Shown in pieces: positions 23,151 through 33,429 of a stretch of 64,000 nt of DNA (positions are counted from its first letter, which is position 1; the number at the start of each line of letters is the position of its first letter). The notes beneath the pieces were generated by a model. It saw only the letters and a program-made list of their open reading frames with translations, had not been told where the DNA came from and searched no databases. The translations under genes were made by a program, and so were the position numbers. This DNA is from Antilocapra americana (lineage: Eukaryota > Chordata > Mammalia > Artiodactyla > Antilocapridae), in assembly GCA_007570785.1 (NCBI GenBank), contig ML661900.1:7875570-7939569 (forward strand). Reading direction: 5' to 3'.

Positions 23151-23379
23151 GTGTGTCCATGCTAAGTCACTTCAGTCTTGTCTGACTCTTCGTGACCCTG
23201 TGGGCTACTGTAGCCCGCCAAGCTCCTCTGTCCATGGGATTCACCAAGCAAGAATGCTGGAGTGGGTTGCCATGCCCTCCTCCAGGGGATCTTCCCAACC
23301 CAGGGATTGGACCCACATCTCCAGGCACCTCCTGCATTGGCAGTAGGTTCTTTACCACTGGTGCCACCTCGGAAGCCCT
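23151..23379 (-). mobile_element. Bov-tA-type SINE
   Basis: Full-length minus-strand SINE, slightly longer than its neighbours because of a duplicated-looking segment around CCACATCTCCAGGCACCTCC. The flanks CACAATCTCTT (23,140-23,150) and CACAGTCTCTT (23,380-23,390) match at 10 of 11 bases and are the likely target duplication. Confidence 0.93.
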
Positions 23380-23390
23380 CACAGTCTCTT

Positions 23391-25555
23391 AGGTACCAAG
23401 AATAGCTTCAGAAGAACACATCAGTAATACTGTACTCCTACGGTACAATGACAACAAGAAAAACACAAATGCTAAAGAAACAAGTGCGGTTCAGCCATAT
23501 TCTGGGCTTGCATCTCCTAATAGTAGGTCTGCTTTTCTAGCACATCTTCAGGTTTTCGTAAACCTATCCTTTATTCCTTTGTTATGAAAAAGCACCCCAA
23601 ACTAAGTTTGTTCTCCTTTAACAAACACTAAATCTAATTTCCTATATTTTAATTCTGTGTGCTATTCTTTTATTTTGTAGACAGTAGCATTTTATGTAAG
23701 CCTCTTCTTCAGCTTTGAAAGACTGAGCCTCTGGGTGAAATAGTTGCCCCACTGCCAGATTCACTTCAATTAAGAATTGCAGTGCCTTCTGCCTCCAAGT
23801 TTGCTATGTGAAAGAAACAGAGGCAATATAATGTAACTAACAGGGGATATCTTAATTTATATAGACACTGAGAGTGTACTAGAGAGAGAACAGACTGGAG
23901 TAAGGAAATTTTGAAAAAGACATCACTTTTTTAGTACAGTGCACAAAATTATCTTTCATGCAAGGTTATACTTATGGTACAAGATATCTCAGAAGCATAA
24001 AATTGAAAACACAATAGAAAATCAGAATCGATTAAACAAGAGTTAAGCAGGAAAATTTTAAGTTCTGTTTCAAAACATAATAAAAGTGTTTACATTTTCA
24101 GTATTTTCAAGTGATTTCAGTGTGCTTTAATGAACTTTATCTTACCTGTGTGGGGCGGTGGCGGTGGGGGGGAAGAGCAGATGATTCCTCTCAGTTATAT
24201 TTTTGATAACGCATCATAACAGACAATCTATTTTTAAGGAAAGGGATATGTTAAAGCTCAAATATTTAACTATTCAGAGGCATGCTTTAATTTTTACAGG
24301 AAGAAAGGAGAATGGATGGTAATGGTATTTTTATTGCCAAGACAGAGAAAGCATGAGGGAAGATTGATTTGGGAGAGAAGAGGCAAGATGAACTATGGCG
24401 GGATGTGAAATTGAAGGCTACTTCCTCCCCCACGTTTCGGGTGGAGGAATGCCGGAAAGAACAGCCTCACAGTGGGCACCCTCTGCCCTTGCTAACGTGG
24501 GCTCCATGTGCTTCTGTAAAAATGGCTATGTGTCAAACAGCAGAGAAATGTAATCATTATTTTTAGAAATTTTTAGACATTTTCCATTTCCTAGCTGACT
24601 ATCATAATTTATTTCCCACAGGGTTGTTCATCATCCATAAAAATTGTGTAGGATTTGTGAAGCAATCTTGAGTTTATACCCTCTGGGATATTTTAGTGTA
24701 GAACTAGAAGAAGCCTAGAGTGATTTTATTTTATTTTTTTTCATTCAACCTGGAGAAGAAAACTATCTGTTGATGAATTGTACTGAAGGCGCTCAGTACA
24801 GAATCACAATTGCAAAGGTTTTATTTTTCTCTCTCTTGAAAGTTTAATATCTGGAGGTCATTAGGTAGTTTAGGGGCTATGCAATTAGACTGTGGTGTTC
24901 AAGAAAGGACTGTCCTCACAAGGGAAATGAGTAGAGGGGCTTGGGGGTGTTGCCTAGAGGAATGCAGCTGAGAGGAGATATTATTTTTGCCATCCTGTGT
25001 TGTATATTCTGTCAGAAGTATCCCTCAGCGCTTTGCCTGGAGAAAGCCCAAAATGGATGTGGGACCTGGGATTACAAATCAACCTCCATTGCTGCTGAAG
25101 TTTGAGTTTGGATTCATATGCCTGGGCAGAAGTTCGTGTAGCCATTGTGTGAAATGCTGAACCTGAGAAAACCTGGTAGTTATTACAGGTTTTTCTCTAT
25201 TCCCTTGGAACTAGTATTCATAGAATCTTAAATAATTTACATTTGAAGAGTTAGGCTACCACAAGGCATTATCAATTGACCAGTTATTTTTTAGAGTACT
25301 TGACAAATTGCTTTTTAACCAGGTGAAAATAGTAAAAAAAAGAAAAACAAAATGAAGACAAAACAGAACAAAACAATGGCAGCTGAATGAGCCATCTGAA
25401 TATTTTCTAATTTTTTAATTTTCTAATTTTTCTCTATGCTTTTTTTTTTCCATGGAAAATTAGAATCTGTCTGACTCAGACGGATTCTTATAATTTAAGT
25501 ACCTTTATTCATAGATACCTCACTCCACATAGTCCCAGAGCTTTAATACAACAGA
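23391..25555. other. No recognisable gene; one G-rich tract
   Basis: Unique-looking sequence. A G-rich tract with four or more G-runs lies at about 24,150-24,172 and could fold into a G-quadruplex. An AT-rich run of repeated TTTTCTAA units lies at about 25,402-25,433. No exon was recognised. Confidence 0.4.
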
Positions 25556-25715
25556 GAGAGGACAGAGTAAACAGACTTGGGTTTGGCTCTTATTAGTTGG
25601 GTCACTTGAGATGATAATTTATTCCTCTGAGCCTCAGTTTTCTTATTTGTAGTGTAGGGTAGTAAATAATAGAAGCTAGATGGTTAACTACTGAATGTGG
25701 CATATGTCATGAACT
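25556..25715 (+). repeat. MIR SINE remnant
   Basis: Plus-strand MIR. The block ACAGACTTGGGTTTGG is followed by GGGTCACTTGAGATG and GAGCCTCAGTTTTCTTATTT (about 25,629), the classic MIR core order. Confidence 0.82.
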
Positions 25716-25800
25716 AAAAGTTGGTATATACAATGTTTTTGATTCAAAATCAGTTTATTACATGTCTTACTAAGATACCCTCTTAAAATCCTAAGTATCC

Positions 25801-25834
25801 TATGAATAGAACAAACAAACAAACAAAAAAACAG
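25801..25834. repeat. (AAAC)n-like simple repeat
   Basis: Short run of AACA units followed by A-rich sequence. Confidence 0.8.
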
Positions 25835-25974
25835 GTGGCTAAAGACAAAGATACATACAGCTGACTGGGTGGTATATGGCTTAGAGTGGCATTATATTGT
25901 TAATTTTAATTAATTGCATGGTTTTGCTACCTAATGTTATTGTGTACTCAGTCTTCTAAGTGTTCAGTATGAAT

Positions 25975-26155
25975 TAAATCAACAAATTCTCAAAATAATC
26001 CTAGGAGATAAGTATTATTAATATCTTCTGTTCACAAATAAGCAAATTGAAGCACCAAAAGATGAAGCAACTTTCCCTAAATCATACAGCTAGTAAGCTG
26101 GGATTCCAACCCAGCTAGCTGCCAACAGTCTCATAGTTACTATGCCCCACTACCT
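25975..26155 (-). repeat. MIR SINE remnant
   Basis: Minus-strand MIR. On the plus strand the order is AATAATCCTAGGAGATAAG, GTATTATTAATATC, then the reversed core AAATCATACAGCTAGTAAGC (26,081-26,100) and GGGATTCCAACCCAG. Confidence 0.88.
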
Positions 26156-26805
26156 CTCCATATATTTTTTCCCAGTAAAAATTATCTGTATATCTGGATG
26201 TTGTACATATTGAATAATCACACTTTTGGTGTGAGGATTAGGTTTAGATCAAAGATGAAATCTTGTCCTAATATTGTGCCATGCTTTGACACAGTCTATC
26301 ATAAGCCTTTCTGTGTTTCCTTTTCATTCCCTAGAAAACACCACATTTTAATGAACTTAAGTAATCTATCATACACCTATCTGCTTATGAAACTTGTAAA
26401 TTCCCTGGATAGTTCAATATAAAGAAGAAAGCATTAACACAAATTCCTAGTAGTGGAAACAAATGTTTCAAGAAAAACAAAAGTTTAACTGTTTCCCTAA
26501 GTCTTCGTGAGCTGTGTAAAATTCCCGAGAGGCCCTGAATAAAGATCATTCTAATTTTGAATTAAAAGCCTACAAGGAGAGTCTTTAATCTCAGAAGAAA
26601 ATACCAGTAGATTCATCTACAGACTTTAGGGAAGAATAGAGATTGCCTAGGTCATGAGTACAAACAGTTTTCCTCATATATTTCAGTTGTTAGACGCTGT
26701 GTTGAACAGCAAGCTTGGGCTGTATCTGGCTCCCCGGGAAGAATGCAGCCCTTAGTCGGTGACCCACGTCTTAGATGCAGAATGCAGGGACTGGCAGCAG
26801 AGATG
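26156..26805. other. No recognisable feature
   Basis: Unique-looking AT-rich sequence. No repeat or gene was recognised. Confidence 0.4.
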
Positions 26806-26900
26806 TGAGGCTCCCCTGGTGGCTCAGATGGTAAAGAACCTGCCTGCGATCTTCTGTTTCTTAGGAAGTTAGACATGACTGAATGACTAACATTTTCACT
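26806..26900 (+). mobile_element. Internally deleted Bov-tA SINE
   Basis: The head (GAGGCTCCCCTGGTGGCTCAG to CTGCCTGCGATC) joins directly to the tail (GAAGTTAGACATGACTGAATGACTAACATTTTCAC). About half the element is missing between them, so it is an internal deletion and not an end truncation. Confidence 0.88.
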
Positions 26901-27001
26901 GTATCAGGGCAGGTGTCATATTTTTGCCCTCCTTAGTAGAGCCAATTCCTTTCTTTAATACTTCTTCTCTCCTCTTTCCAGCCATTCTCTTCACAAACAG
27001 A

Positions 27002-27049
27002 CACATGCATACACATACATGGTCACACACACATACACAAACACACTCA
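27002..27049. repeat. CA-type microsatellite (interrupted)
   Basis: ACACA units broken by CATACATGG and similar changes. An interrupted dinucleotide repeat. Confidence 0.85.
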
Positions 27050-27099
27050 GGACTTACACCACCAGAAGGAGATTCTTCAAACAAAATCCTGGGCTGACC

Positions 27100-29800
27100 T
27101 TCTGACCCAAACTTCTGTGCTTCACTTCATTTCTAGCGTGGGGTCAGCTAATGCTTATGCAGCCACCTTTGTCAGCATATAAAAAGTAATACTGATATTG
27201 AACCAAGAAGATTGACAATGTCCTTTTCTGATATTAAGAGCTTACAATCAACTTGTTTATGTTGAAGTCCTTTAGGCATGAATAATACCTCTCTGAGCTT
27301 ACAGGAAGTCCTGCTAGTTTTGCTTGAACAACATCAAGTAATGTTGAGTTTAATGGACTGATGAGTGGGGGCCTGGGGGATAGGATAAAGGAAACAGGAG
27401 GGAAAGGGGTGGGAAGATGCCAAACCCATTTTGAAGAAAAGAAGATAGGAAGAATTTCTGAATACAGAAATGTGAGAGGTAATACTCAGAGTAGGATGTA
27501 CAGAGGAGAAAAATCCAAGAGGACATGGAAAAAAGAAATATGTTAGGAGAGACTTAGTGGCCAGGACTGTTTTATGCAATGACTATCCTGTGTGTGACTA
27601 TATACACTGTATACACATGTGACTGTACACACATATGTAGTTTGTACCTAAAGTCTAACGGCACACTCCCACCGCCCACATGACAGAAGAGGGAAACAGT
27701 GAGGAAGCCAAGATCAATTTTCTCTCATCATTATTTGAATCTATCAACTTTTTCAAGGCAAGCCATTTGTTTCTCTTTTCTTGCTTCAGGAAGAAGAGGA
27801 AACAAGGCTGTCAACGGTCTGCCTCGGGAACACCACTTAATAAGCTCCTCCCAGTTCAGACTGAGCTCCCCAAAGCGAGTACAAATGGCTTTTATTAAAA
27901 CCCCCTTCTAAAGAGGCACCACGAGAGCCATGCAATAAAACTTCGGAATGGTCTTTGAGTCACCATTCATAAAAGGAGAATAACAATTTGATAGTCTTTT
28001 CTATGGCTTAGTGCCATCATTTAAAAAATGGGAAACTGGTCTTAGCAAATGCCCCTGGGTTGAGAGATAAGTAGTAAAAACATCAATGGCCTCAGGAACT
28101 AATGAAGCCAAACCAAGACTAAATTATTAATGGTACTGTAGTATGACTCTGTTCTGGCTCTTGAACAGAGCTGTTCGATGGACTGGAGAGGACAGTGGCT
28201 TTTGTAGGTAACAGAAACCCAGGTGCTACCTTGTTTGTATGTCATATTTCCCACTTCAAACTTTTTTGGGGGGGTTCACAATTGGGATAGAGCATTATGC
28301 TAACATTTCAGCCAACGTTAAACGTCCCTGAAAAGGCTAATTAAGCTTACACTAAGTGGAAATGAAATCAAACCAAACGAAATCACCTTGATACAATTCA
28401 ACAGAACGTTCTGACCTGGGACAATTGGCCTAGTAATAGCATAATAATAATCTTGAAAAAGCAGGCCAATCAGTTACTGGCTGTTGTTAGCCCTGCTTTT
28501 TCTAAGCTCTGTTTATAGGATACAAAATGCGAGGAAGATTGGACAATTATCTGTCTGATTTGATCAGGGAAAGGCAGCCAAACCAGCTAATTCAGTAGGG
28601 AAATAGAACCCTGACTGGCTACGCTGATCAAATCAAGAGAATAACTGCCAGATCTCCCCTTTACTTTACACCGAGTCGATGCTGCCTTAGGGAATGGCTT
28701 ACATTCAAAGGCTCTGACTGTTTGAAGTCCCCCCAAAGTCTGTTAATTGGAGCTCTTTGGAGTCTTTGGACAGTTAAAGTTGCATAGCTTGGCTTGGTTG
28801 GCTAATCAGTTCTCAGATACCATAAATTCAGCCGCCTTAAAATGGCGGGGAAAGAAAAGACCTTCATAATAAAAATTATAATTACAATAGCATGATTTTC
28901 CTGCTTTTAAAAAGGAAGTAAAACGAACTTGTATATGGGATAGCCAGCTATTCTTTCATTTGGCAAACCAGCCAGGAAATGTAGAGATGAATATTTCAGT
29001 TCAGAAGAGTGCTTCAGGCCTGAATCCTACCGGCTCGGGGTCAACGATAGTTACTTTGGTCAGACACTAAGTTTTATGAATGTCAACAGTTAATAGACTA
29101 AGCAAAAGTTTTGATGCTATAGTCTAATTTTATCCCCCCCAAAATTAATCTGGCACGTTTTTCAGGGAGATAAATGTCTTTTTCCTCTAAGAAATTATCT
29201 TTATAAAATAAGGAGAAGCTAGAATGAGGTGATAGTGCTGGCTCACTCTCAACAAAGCTAAAGTTGTTTGGGGTTAATAAAACTAACAGAATTCAACACA
29301 GCTGGTTACTCAAAGGGTTATATGTTTTCATTTATTTTTTAAGAATGGTTCATGCAAGCCAAAACAAAAATTCCTGACAAAATTGGTTAGATTCTTTTGT
29401 TGCAAATGTGTAGATTGTTAACCCAAGTTCCTTCTCTCACTATCTCTCCATCATGTGTTCAATTTTATGTCCTCACTTCTCTTGCCCTGAGTTATATTAC
29501 CAGCACCAAAAGTCTCCATGCCCACAAGATTCTTAAGGCAAAAAAATGGGAAACTTTGATAAAACCCCTCCTGGATGATTGCCAATGGAAATAGTGCCTC
29601 TGAAGAAACATGAACTACTATTCCATATTCCTTCTTTGAAGGCTAAGTTATAACTGAATCAGCTCCCATAAAACAGCAAAGTCAAACAACTATGAGTATT
29701 TATTCATTTGCATTCACTATCTTCTAAGGCATATGGGACCAAATGAATTTCATCCAGAATGTGGAAAATATGTAGAGAAAGGGGGAAAAAAAAAAGGAAA
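27100..29800. other. Interspersed-repeat-poor block, no recognised gene
   Basis: About 2.7 kb with no ruminant SINE, LINE or MIR that I can recognise, in a window otherwise full of them. Composition is more balanced from about 28,100 to 29,100. CCAAT-box-like sequences and their complements occur several times (ACAATTGGCC at about 28,421, GCCAATCAGTTAC at 28,465, TTAATTGGAG near 28,743). An AAAATGGCGG motif occurs at 28,840-28,849. Overlapping open frames of about 70 codons (27,680-27,911) show no family. This could be conserved non-coding DNA, but the sequence alone cannot show that. Confidence 0.4.
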
Positions 29801-29802
29801 AC

Positions 29803-29933
29803 TTTATTTTATTTATTTTTAAAATTTTTTGGCCACACCACATGTGGGATTTTAGTTCCCCGACCAGGGATGGAACCATGTCCCCTGCATCAGAAGCAAG
29901 GAATCTTAACCACTGGACCACCAGGGAAGTCCC
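29803..29933 (-). mobile_element. CHR-type SINE
   Basis: Minus-strand cetartiodactyl tRNA-derived SINE. The plus strand reads T-rich tail, GGCCACACCACATGTGGGAT, GTTCCCCGACCAGGGATGG, ACCACTGGACCACCAGGGAA. It is distinct from Bov-tA. Confidence 0.9.
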
Positions 29934-29980
29934 CAGAAGGTAACAACTTCAGAAAAAGATCACTTGTCAGAAGTGAATTT

Positions 29981-30094
29981 GGAATTCCCTGGTGGTCCAA
30001 TGTTTAGGACTTGGTGATTTCTCTGAGGTGGCCCAGATTCAATCCCTGGTCAGAAAACTAAGATCTTTCAACATATACAGTGCAGGCAGAAAAA
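29981..30094 (+). mobile_element. CHR-type SINE
   Basis: Plus-strand copy starting GGAATTCCCTGGTGGTCCAA and ending in an A-rich tail. Eight-bp repeats AAGTGAAT at 29,971-29,978 and 30,095-30,102 are the probable target duplication. It faces the opposite way to the CHR copy 48 bp upstream, forming an inverted pair. Confidence 0.88.
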
Positions 30095-30224
30095 AAGTGA
30101 ATAAATTAACTTCATTTTACAAAAGTTTATTGAACAACTATTATAACTCTGCCTTGTTTTTAAGCATATGAAGGATGGAAACAAAAGTAAAACATAATTG
30201 CCTATAAACTACTTAATAGTTAAA

Positions 30225-30370
30225 CATTTTCATTTATTTAATATGACAACCCAATATGAAATGATTATTATTTTTTCATAAATCAGAAATGTGCAGCTTA
30301 GAGAAATTAACTGACTTGAACAAAGTTGCTGAACTAATTGGTAAGAAATGCAGCCTGACTTCAAGGAATC
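30225..30370 (-). repeat. MIR SINE remnant
   Basis: Plus-strand order ATATGAAATGATTATTATT, AGAAATGTGCAGCTTAGAG, AAATTAACTGACTTGAACAA matches reversed MIR core sequence. Confidence 0.7.
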
Positions 30371-30847
30371 TCACAAAGAATTAACTAACAATGCAACTAG
30401 TAAAATTATGCCACTAGGGAATGTGCCTCTATGACTGACTGGCATGAAGTTAAGAGCATAAATTTCAGAGGCAGGAAAAGAAAATCAAGAACTATTTTAC
30501 GGAAAAGGTGGGACTTGAGGACAGCTGACAGGAATGACTGGTAATTGGATAAGCAGAACAGTGGCAGGGAACATTTCAGTTAAGGGAAATACTGTGAGTG
30601 TTCTGACTGATTCGGAATTTAAAATGTTGGAGGAGGATTTGAAAAATTTGGGAGCAGACTGCAAATGGAATAAAAGGTTAAAGAGTTTGTGCTTCAACAT
30701 CTAGGTGGTGGGTAGGTGTTAAAATTTTTAAGTAGGGAATGGACATGAAAACAGTTTGGAAAAAGGTTAATTTGTCAATAGCTGTAATATATTTTTTAAG
30801 AAAGAAAGAGATTTGAGGCAGAGGCATCTTAGGAAAAGATAGGATAT
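30371..30847. other. No recognisable feature
   Basis: AT-rich, no family recognised. Confidence 0.4.
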
Positions 30848-31414
30848 AGTCTTAGTTCACTCAAGCTGCTCTAACAAAACACCATAGGTTGGGTGACATG
30901 GTGGTATTTATTTCTCACAGTTGTGGAACTTAGGGAGCCTAAGATCAAACACCAGTTAACTCAGTGTCTGGTGAAAGCCTGTTTCCTGGTTTACAAATGA
31001 ACATCTTTTTATCAAAACTTCCACATGGTGAAAGGGATAAGGGAGTCTCTGGGATCTCTTTCATAAGGGACTGATGCCATTCATGAGGGGGCATCTACCC
31101 TCATGGGGACTTCCCAGGTGGCTCGGTGGTAAAGAATCTGCTTGCCAATGCAGGAGACATGGGTTTGATCACTGTGTTGGGAAGATCCCATGGAAGAGGA
31201 AATGGCAACCCATTCCAGTATTCTTGCCTGGAAAAATTCCATGGCCAGAGGAGCCTGGTGGGCTGCAGTCCATGGGATTGCAAAGAGTTGGACACGACTG
31301 AGCATGCACCACCCTCATGACCTAATCATCTCCCCACAAAACACTTCCAAATATCACATTTGGAATTAGAGTTAAGCATATGAATTTTGAGATATAAATC
31401 TTCAGTCTATAACA
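30848..31414 (-). repeat. MaLR-type LTR (3' LTR), split by a SINE
   Basis: The same sequence blocks as the other LTR: GGTTGGGTGACATGG, TATTTCTCACAGTTGTGGAA, TCATAAGGGACTGATGCC, then after the SINE CATATGAATTTTGAG and TCTATAACA. Without the SINE and one copy of its target duplication it is about 350 bp, the same length as the 5' LTR. Confidence 0.85.
31106..31310 (+). mobile_element. Bov-tA SINE inserted in the MaLR 3' LTR
   Basis: Full-length plus-strand SINE from GGGACTTCCCAGGTGGCTCG to GACTGAGCATGCACC. It is flanked by the 9-bp duplication ACCCTCATG (31,097-31,105 and 31,311-31,319), which is LTR sequence. All four open frames of 64-75 codons here are SINE shadows. Confidence 0.94.
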
Positions 31415-31731
31415 CTCTGCTCCCGGCTTCCAAAATTCATGTCCACCTCACATGTCATCAACTCAAAAACCTAAGTCTACAAACTCACCTAAAGATTGAA
31501 ATCATATATGAGTGAATTCAAGGCATGATTCATCTTCAGGCAAATTCTACTCTAGTTGTGAATCTGTTAAATCAAACATGTTATATGTTTCTGAAACACA
31601 ATGGTGATAGAGGCATAGAACAGACATCGCTATTTTAAAAGGAAGAAATAGGAAAGGAGTACCACCAAGCAAGTCCCAAGCCCAATGGGACAACTTCCAT
31701 TAGACCTTAAGTCTCAAGAATTGAGTCAACC

Positions 31732-31970
31732 CTTAAATAATATGGGTTTGAAATGTGCAGGTCCACTTATACACTGATTTTTTTTTTCAATAAATATGTA
31801 CTACAATACTACATGTTCTGAGGCTGGTTGAATGTGCAAATGTGGACCCATACAAAACAAGGGCTGACTGTAAAGTTATACTTGGGTTTTCTACTGTGAA
31901 AGAGGGGAAATTTGAGGGTGAGGAGGAGGTTGGCGCTTTTAACCTTGATGTTGTTGTTCAAGGGAAACTG
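31732..31970. mobile_element. Tigger-like non-autonomous DNA transposon
   Basis: About 240 bp with imperfect terminal inverted repeats. The left end reads GAGTCAACCCTTAAATAAT and the right end, reverse-complemented, reads CAGTTTCCCTTGAACAACAA. Internal blocks (GTGCAGGTCCACTTATACAC, then TTTTTTTCAATAAATATGTA) match a family I recall as TcMar-Tigger-derived. It sits inside the MaLR internal region. The superfamily name is from memory. Confidence 0.6.
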
Positions 31971-33083
31971 TAATTCTCTTTGGCTATGTGCTCTGCCCTC
32001 CAGGACCCCTAGAATGGGAGTTCTGCCTTCCATACCCACTAGTGGGCAGGGTGGCACCCATGGTTTCAGTGCTTGGGTAGCAATTCTTTCCTGGTCCTGG
32101 AGCTCTCTGGGGTTGGAGTCCTGAGCCCATGTATGTGCCAAGAGGCTCTGTCCTTTGAAATCGTGGTGGGAATAGTCATTCTCCCACAACTCAGCCTAGA
32201 TGCATTCCAGCCCACTGGAGCCACAACTAGGGTAGCCAAGGAAGGCGGTGATGGAGTGAAGGAGCAGGAGCCTGCAGCGTGAAGAAACACCAGGCAGGAT
32301 GCACCAAGGTCCCCATGTGGCACCAGTGGCCCCATGCATTCTGGACTCATGATGGGAGGCAGCCCTGACAATCTCTGAATTGCCTTTGGGATCATTCTCC
32401 CATTGTTTTTCTCGATAACTCCTGGCTTCTGTTGAGATGGTTGATCAATCTCCTTACCAAATGGTCATATGGCCACACACCTGTTTCTCTCTCAGTCTTT
32501 CCTGCTTTTTTCTCCTATATGGATTGGCTGAGAGTTTTCGAAATCTTCAAATTCTGCTTCTTTTTTGATTCACAAGTTGGTCTTAATAATTTCTTTCTTC
32601 TCACATTTTACCAAAAGCTTCCAGATAAAGCCAGGCTGGTTGTTCATGATGCTTAGAAATTTCTCCAGCCAAGTCTCCAGTTTCATCACTCACCAGTTCT
32701 ACCTTCCACAAACTCTAGACACAAACCAAGTGCAGCCAAGTTCCTTGTCACTTAATAACAAGGATTGCCCTTCCCCCAGTTTCCAACAAAACACTCCTCA
32801 TTTCCATCTAAGACCTTGTCAGAATGGCCTTCACCATCTATAATTCCACTAACATTCTCTTGATGATTACATAACAGCTGAGACTTTCTCCATCTCTTTC
32901 TGTCTTTTCTTTCTGAACGCTCACCAGAGTCACCTTTAACTCCCAACTCACTCACAGCAATGTGAACTTTTTCTAGTGTGCACCTCAAAACTCCTCCAGC
33001 CTCTACTAATTACACAGTTCTAAAGCTGCTTCCACACCTTTAGATATTTGTTCCAATAACACCCTACTCTTGGTGCCAGTCTC

Positions 33084-33429
33084 TGTCTTAGCCTATTAAA
33101 GCTGCTCTAATGAAATACCATACAAAATACTATTGACTGGGTGACTCATAAAAAACAGAGAGTTATTTCTCACAGGTCTGGAAGCTGGGAAGTCCAGGAT
33201 CAAGGTGTCAGAAGATTCAGGGTCTGGTGAGAATCTGCTTCCTGGTTTCCTAGACGGTTGTCTTTTTACTCTTATGTAACATCACATGGCAAAAAACAAG
33301 AGAGTTCTCTGAGGTCTCTTTCATAAAGTGGAGCCCTCAAGACCTAACCTCTCAAAGGTTCTACCTGCAAATGAGATTAGGTTTCAGCATATGAATTTTG
33401 GAAGAGACACAAGCTTTCAGTCCATAGCA
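33084..33429 (-). repeat. MaLR-type LTR (5' LTR of the element)
   Basis: About 346 bp. The plus strand starts TGTCTTAGCC and contains GACTGGGTGACTCATAAA, TATTTCTCACAGGTCTGGAA and CATATGAATTTTGG, ending TCCATAGCA. All are hallmarks of the reversed MLT1/MST-type LTR. The LTR polyadenylation region lies in the AT-rich block near TATTTCTCAC. Confidence 0.85.

Larger units (their letters stand above)
30848..33429 (-). mobile_element. Near-complete MaLR-type LTR element
   Basis: Two related LTRs in minus orientation (30,848-31,414 and 33,084-33,429) bound about 1.7 kb of internal sequence. On the minus strand the order is 5' LTR (higher coordinates), a TGGCACCAAGAGTAGG-type primer-binding site directly after it (about 33,066-33,081), the internal region, a purine-rich tract (about 31,415-31,431) and the 3' LTR. 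Flanking bases (GATAT on the left, AATAT on the right) fit a worn 5-bp target duplication. MaLRs (MLT1/MST/THE1 group) are old, non-autonomous relatives of ERV-L. No intact coding frame remains. The element carries a DNA-transposon insertion and a SINE, both younger than itself. Confidence 0.82.

Noticed and set aside
23157..23392. Open frames on both strands as overlapping genes
   Set aside because: They coincide with a Bov-tA SINE; the same peptides recur at every SINE in the window.
27002..27049. CRISPR-like repeat array
   Set aside because: It is an interrupted CA microsatellite; there are no regular repeats with unique spacers anywhere in this eukaryotic window.
31912..32395. Overlapping open frames of 69-126 codons in GC-richer DNA
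   Set aside because: They lie inside the MaLR internal region on both strands and keep no coherent frame.
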